DNA of 64,000 nucleotides from Bimuria novae-zelandiae CBS 107.79 (taxonomy: Eukaryota; Ascomycota; Dothideomycetes; Pleosporales; Didymosphaeriaceae): NCBI GenBank assembly GCA_010015655.1, contig ML976659.1, forward strand, positions 1,086,659 through 1,150,658, written 5' to 3'. Numbering within the stretch: position 1 is the stretch's first letter; the number at the start of each line of letters is the position of its first letter. The notes beneath the pieces are model-generated. The model was not told where the DNA came from and searched no databases. It saw only the letters and a program-made list of their open reading frames with translations. Below are positions 59,628-64,000 of this stretch, in pieces. A program made the position numbers and the translations under genes.

Positions 59628-60160
59628 TGTTATAAGGCTCTTACACCTTGTTCTAATCTAGGTTAGGGCAGTAAGGTATCGTGGTGCTTTATAAATTATT
59701 TAGTAGTATAAGTTAATGCGACACTTAGCGCGAGGCTAGACAATCTAATCTTATAATAAAGTAAAATAACTATTAGTCTATATAGGAGAACGTACTCGCA
59801 CAGAAGATATGTGAGTTGACTACAAGGAGGGAAACAACATAGGAGAATCGTCACACTATATACTAGTCTGTTTCCTCCCTTGTCCCTGGGTGCTCTGTCG
59901 TTCCCCACAGAGCGCAGTCGCTCTATGGGCCCTTACAGAGCGTCGGTGTGTCGGCGCTCTGTCCGCCAAGACAGAGCGTCATCACGTGATACGCCCGTTC
60001 GGTATGTCGGCGCTCTGTCCGCCAAGATAGAGCGTCGTTACGTGATACATTAGTCCGGCGTGTTGCCCTACGGCCCTCGTGCCATGCGACCTGCGTCCCT
60101 TCCTGGACACCTCGTCCACCATAGAGATTCATTCCTGCGCTATCCTTCGGGATCGTAACA
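59628..60160 (-). repeat. 5' LTR of gypsy D
   Basis: 533 bp, with the palindrome ATCACGTGAT at 59981-59990 and the same GCTCTGT/ACAGAGC inverted repeats. Confidence 0.95.
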
Positions 60161-60314
60161 TATAACACTATAATTTTTACTTAATATTTATAAATTTAAC
60201 TTTTAAATTAAGTATAAATTATTACTAAGACCTCTTAATTAAGTCCTCTAGCACCGTTGACGTACATTAAATCAAGTTAACGGGTGGATTTGGACTAGAT
60301 TTGTTTGTTGACAA
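60161..60314. other. AT-rich remnant at the right edge of the repeat block
   Basis: About 100 bp of RIP-like AT-rich sequence (60161-60250), then normal composition. Too short to assign to gypsy A or to the hAT fragment. Confidence 0.5.
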
Positions 60315-60542
60315 TTGTGGGTGCAACAAACCATCTCCATTACAAAATCTTTAGGCGTGACGGCGACGATTAAATCGACGCTTCCGGCGTCTACGTCTAC
60401 GAAGTGGAAAATTGCCACGCTGGGCGCGGGCGTGGTGACGGAGACGGTGAGCGGGGCGGCGAAGACGAAGACGGTGGTGGTGAAGGCGTCGAGTACGGTT
60501 GTGGTGTGGGCGAGTAAGACGGGGAAGGGGGCGGTGAGGTGA
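60315..60542 (+). pseudogene. Possible 3' fragment of a truncated host gene
   Basis: A ~75-codon frame ending at TGA 60540-60542, GC-rich, with a Thr/Val/Ala/Lys-rich sequence of beta-strand character (VTATIKSTLPAS, WKIATLGAG, KTKTVVVKASSTVVVWAS). It reads like the C-terminal beta-rich end of a secreted or glycoside-hydrolase-like protein. A stop lies just upstream at 60309 and gypsy D begins 150 bp away, so a lost 5' part is plausible. Not identified; it could also be chance. Confidence 0.3.
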
Positions 60543-61327
60543 CGGGTTAGAGGAATGGGATGCGGATTCTTGTATATATGTAGTGTTCAATGCTTGATGA
60601 TTGAAAGGGTTAATATTAATAGTATGGTTCGAGTATATGTTGGTGACGTCTTTGGTGTTTTCCAGCACTTTTTAACAGGGTGTGAGGGAGGCGGGGAGGG
60701 CAATAGCCAGGTAGCCTTCAGTGCACTTTTGAGCCTTTTTTTTTGACATGTGCATGATGTGCAATGTACTTCAAGCGACAATAATCAGTGCCCGTATCTC
60801 GTACGACGTTCCACCCTACACTAATGTTGCACACTACGGCCAGGATATTTGGCAGAGGATCAATTTTGGAGCTTCGCAAGCTTCGGGAAGCCGCAATAGA
60901 ACGCTTAAAAAAGAACTCGATTTGTGCCGAACAGCTGGATTTCATAACCTTTAAAAGTCATGCTCCTTTTCTTTCAGCGCGGGTCATTGCCCTACTGATT
61001 GGCAGAGCATCCATTCCGCCAGATCATGCCTCGACCCGGGCGACGAGAACTCCAAGTCACAGACAGGCACGAAACGACAGCGAGCGGTAACAAGGAATCT
61101 TCATCTTTGCCTTCGCCGCACCCTCCTAATCTACTTCCTAACTCCCTGGCTCGCGCCTCCAACTCTCCATCGTTTTCCCTTCCCTGTCCATCTTTGAGAA
61201 ATATATATCCTTCGTCAACATCACCATAACATCGATGGGTATATAATGCACTCCCGACGCCTAGGTCATCCGTAACCCCATTTCAAAAACCCCAGACAAC
61301 AAGAAAACAAAAGATACAGCATCACGT
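60543..61327. other. Intergenic interval
   Basis: GC-normal 3' flank of the following minus-strand gene. Short overlapping frames on both strands, none recognisable. Confidence 0.5.
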
Positions 61328-64000
61328 CTACATAACAACACAATTCATTTTCTTCTTCGGACTAGATTTTTCTTTCTCTCCTGCATCCGGTCGAACGTTC
61401 GCCCGCGAGGGGACCCTCCCGTGTTCAACGCCCGGCGGGGCAGAAAGCGGTCCATAGTTCGGTTGCGGAATCGCATCGCCGCGCGTAGATAGTCGCGGGA
61501 GTAGATTGCGCCTCGCATTGGCGCGCGGTATTTGCGTCAGCGGCATACTGATGCGGTTTGGCGATGCACCAGCGAGAGCCCGCCTTGACATGCCTACATC
61601 GGGAGCCGAGCCTCTGCGACCATTAGAAGGGTTGATGACGGGCGGAGGGCGCAGTTCGACTGTGGTAGGTACGTTCCTAGGTGCACTGATGGCATGACGG
61701 GCGTTCGGCCTGACTGCATTGTTGTTCGAAGCGGTTGCACGGTATGCGGACTGGTGAAGCGAAGGCAGACGTGGAATCGGCGGTTGCAGCGATTGCAGCG
61801 ATTGCGGTGATCGACTAGCGGCAGAACTACGCCTCCGGCTCGGGCCAGAACTTTCTAGACTGGGAAACGTGGTAGGATGTAGTAAAGATGGACGGCGCGG
61901 TTGCGGAGGTGTGACGAAGGTGGGTGAGATTGCCCGCGTCGATGGTAGGTCCGTAGATGACTGCGATTGCACCGCACCACGCGACTGATAGGGATGATTC
62001 GATGCCACTGGAGGCATGCGCTGTCCCCAATTTGCTGGTATTGCAGGTACGGGGGGAGTTGATGACGCGGCGTTGCTGCCTGAGGCACCCGAGGCACCTG
62101 AAACGGGTGCCCCGTTAGGATGACTTAGGCTGACACTCTGAGAAGCTTCAGCGGTGGCAGTGTATGCCGGTGGTGGTGGGACCCAGTTGTCAGCGTCGCT
62201 TTCGTGAGGCATCTCGCGCATGCCATCGGCCCGCCTATACTCCAACGGACGAAAAGGAAGGGCCCGTAGATGCCGTCTATTAGCAGGAGACACTGCCGCA
62301 ACTGTGGCAGCTCTTGCGAGTGACATCTGTGATCTTGGCTGTTGGTTGTCGTAGGGCATCTCGAAAGCAGCTTGGGCTTCTTCAGCAGTCAGCTCGTCCT
62401 CGTCTGTGGGTCGGCGAATGGATGCAGGACGTTCACTGTTGGCCGCTGTTCGAGCCCGAACGGGCGTAGACCCAAGCCTGGAATTTCTGCGGCTGCTCGT
62501 GGTACCACCCTGCACTCTGCGTTGGGCCAATGTCCTCGTCCTCACTAGCTCCACTTCGCGTTCAAAGTCGATTGAGCCTTCTGGCAGCATCTCTCCTGGA
62601 CAAAGTGGATCAAGATCATACTCGGTCTTCGTTGGACGCGGTGCAGGAGCAGAGGCAGGTTTAGACTTGTCAAAATCTAGAACAATCACGATACCTTTCG
62701 ATCCTGCTGGGGCACCTGGTACCTCATCCGCAGGTACGGTGCTCGAGTTTCCGACCGCGATTAAACGCTGTACTTTGGAACTGATGGTTACCCATCGCAA
62801 AGCGCAGATCTCATGATAGGTGTCTGGGCCATCGCTCAATATTGGGATGCAAAAGCATGGCTGGATAGGCGAGAGGTCGGATTTTGTGGTCGATTGGAAA
62901 TCCCACTCCGGAACTTGGTAGATCCAGATGCTAGTAGTGCCACGCATTCTGAGGGAAACTGCGGCTAAGTCGGCATTGGGAGAAACGGCGGGCATTGCAT
63001 CGTCGACAAATTCGGACCGTGTCCATCGCTGCTGGTCGGGCAAAAACATCTTTCGCTGAGTGAAGCGCTGAGTGGCTATATCGTATACACCCCACGTATC
63101 TTCCTGCGAGTTGAACGCAAATAGCTCGTTGACGTGACCTGTGTCTGCATCCGGAAGGAGCGTGGCTTGCCGCGCTATCCTTGCGGATTCGGGAAAGAGC
63201 ATGGAACCCGTCCATAGCGTGTCTGGAGATTCAGGCATGGGCACACCCTCCTCGTTCAATGGGCCATCGAAAAGACCCGGCAGGACGTATAATGAGGAGC
63301 TGATGGATTTACGGGCGTAACTGGTGATGAGTAGCGTGCGGCCATCGTCGGAGAATTCTAGCGTATCCCCAACCTGGCCTGTGAGGGTACGGCGAGCCGT
63401 TTCAGGGGCGGCAGGGCCGATAGCTACCACCTCGATGCCGAACCGGTTCCCAGTGATCATGATGAGTCCATCGGGTGCTATTGCGACAGTCTCAGCCTCG
63501 TGCACAAGCGAGATGGTCCGTCTCTTCTTGGTCTGGCTGTCCTGCTCGCCATGAATCTCATACAAGTCCACCTGCGAGGGTCGCGAGAGCACTGCCAACA
63601 GGAAACCGTCTTCGGTGATATCTATGGCCATGGGTTTGCGCTTGATCTGCAGGGTGCGCGCCCATAACCGTGGCAGCTGCGTCGTCTTGATCAACCAGAT
63701 GTTTGACGAAGAGTACACGGCGACGAAATTCCCCTTCCGCGAAACATTGAAGTCGAAAGCATCGGGCAGCGCCGACGAGGAGGCCGTGTTCGAAACGAGC
63801 TCCAGGACCGTGAGTGCGGGGTGCGCGTACGGCGACGGGTTCGTGGGCTTCGCAGCGTTGTTGAGACGATCGTCGTCGGTCATGGTCGAGGTACGCGCTG
63901 TAGAGTTTCCCGACATGCCGCTCGAAGACGATATGTCGGTGTTGCCGGCAGACGAGGCCGAGAGGTGGGTGTGGACCTGCTCCTCCTCCTCGTCTGAGCT
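61328..64000 (-). CDS. Beta-propeller-like protein with long disordered tail and C-terminal CaaX box (DUF7165-like; 5' end outside window)
   Basis: A continuous minus-strand frame. A Met codon at 63916 begins MSGNSTARTS, but the frame stays open for 28 more codons to base 64000 (acidic SSDEEEEQ), so the true start may lie beyond the window. Residues ~35-450 (from 63916) resemble a WD40/YVTN-type propeller, with repeated hydrophobic strand patterns such as FDFNVSRKGNFVAVYSSSNI and LEFSDDGRTLLITSY; I think this is the fungal DUF7165 family, from memory. Residues ~480-845 are Pro/Ser/Arg-rich and probably disordered. The end is KKKMNCVVM-stop: a CaaX box (CVVM) behind a lysine cluster, predicting farnesylation and membrane attachment. 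No introns or breaks seen. Confidence 0.85.
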   Translation of the reverse strand, partial: SSDEEEEQVHTHLSASSAGNTDISSSSGMSGNSTARTSTMTDDDRLNNAAKPTNPSPYAHPALTVLELVSNTASSSALPDAFDFNVSRKGNFVAVYSSSNIWLIKTTQLPRLWARTLQIKRKPMAIDITEDGFLLAVLSRPSQVDLYEIHGEQDSQTKKRRTISLVHEAETVAIAPDGLIMITGNRFGIEVVAIGPAAPETARRTLTGQVGDTLEFSDDGRTLLITSYARKSISSSLYVLPGLFDGPLNEEGVPMPESPDTLWTGSMLFPESARIARQATLLPDADTGHVNELFAFNSQEDTWGVYDIATQRFTQRKMFLPDQQRWTRSEFVDDAMPAVSPNADLAAVSLRMRGTTSIWIYQVPEWDFQSTTKSDLSPIQPCFCIPILSDGPDTYHEICALRWVTISSKVQRLIAVGNSSTVPADEVPGAPAGSKGIVIVLDFDKSKPASAPAPRPTKTEYDLDPLCPGEMLPEGSIDFEREVELVRTRTLAQRRVQGGTTSSRRNSRLGSTPVRARTAANSERPASIRRPTDEDELTAEEAQAAFEMPYDNQQPRSQMSLARAATVAAVSPANRRHLRALPFRPLEYRRADGMREMPHESDADNWVPPPPAYTATAEASQSVSLSHPNGAPVSGASGASGSNAASSTPPVPAIPANWGQRMPPVASNHPYQSRGAVQSQSSTDLPSTRAISPTFVTPPQPRRPSLLHPTTFPSLESSGPSRRRSSAASRSPQSLQSLQPPIPRLPSLHQSAYRATASNNNAVRPNARHAISAPRNVPTTVELRPPPVINPSNGRRGSAPDVGMSRRALAGASPNRISMPLTQIPRANARRNLLPRLSTRGDAIPQPNYGPLSAPPGVEHGRVPSRANVRPDAGEKEKSSPKKKMNCVVM

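Larger units (their letters stand above)
52712..60160 (-). mobile_element. Ty3/gypsy element D, related to C, with mismatched flanks
   Basis: Two 533 bp LTRs (52712-53244 and 59628-60160), TGTTATAAGGCTCTTACACC...GGGATCGTAACA. The AAGAGGGGGGATAG polypurine tract is inside the left LTR on the minus strand. Flanks do not match (CTAAA left, TATAA right), unlike every other LTR element here. Its interior is colinear with gypsy C, including the antisense ORF. A solo LTR sits at 56543-56745. Confidence 0.93.

Overview
The window looks like a chromosome segment of a filamentous ascomycete (Pezizomycotina). The host genes have short ~50 bp introns with GT...AG ends and CTAAC-type branch sites. They include fungal-type families (DUF3176, DUF3435, a SANT/Myb protein). 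Most repeats carry repeat-induced point mutation (RIP): glutamine codons have become TAA/TAG and tryptophan codons TAG, i.e. CpA to TpA on both strands, while CpG is largely spared. The species cannot be named from this sequence.

Layout. 1-479 is the 5' half of an IS630/Tc1-type transposase running off the left edge. 685-11487 is a four-level nest: a Tc1/mariner element is split by a hAT element (951-10462), which holds a SINE-like retroposon (1060-1674) and a Ty1/copia element (3451-9999), itself split by a second SINE copy (7466-8070). Every level has intact target-site duplications. 11.8-14.5 kb is a DUF3176 membrane-protein gene with a probable frameshift; 16.0-16.6 kb is a small one-pass membrane protein. 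16.9-24.2 kb is a broken DUF3435 gene (the family of Starship 'captain' tyrosine recombinases, here with C-terminal zinc fingers), cut by a second copia element (17058-22454). It lies tail-to-tail with a SANT/Myb-like gene (24.2-26.1 kb).

27.3-60.2 kb is a 33 kb AT-rich RIP block. A hAT fragment (27330-28129) is cut by Ty3/gypsy A (from 28130), which is cut twice, by gypsy B (33340-39041) and gypsy C (39137-51954). Gypsy C is itself cut by copia E (42648-48126) and a solo LTR (48257-48428). Gypsy D (52712-60160), related to C and containing another solo LTR, closes the block. The 3' LTR of A and the rest of the hAT element are missing, so a deletion probably occurred at D. 61.3-64.0 kb is a beta-propeller-like gene ending in a CaaX box.

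Most unusual items: (1) gypsy C and D both carry, between the pol 3' end and the 3' LTR and on the opposite strand, a small ORF with the same five-cysteine spacing followed by a coiled coil; (2) the SINE-like element starts with an HDV-ribozyme-like double-pseudoknot pairing pattern; (3) the DUF3435 pseudogene; (4) CACGTG palindromes recur in the LTRs of otherwise unrelated families.
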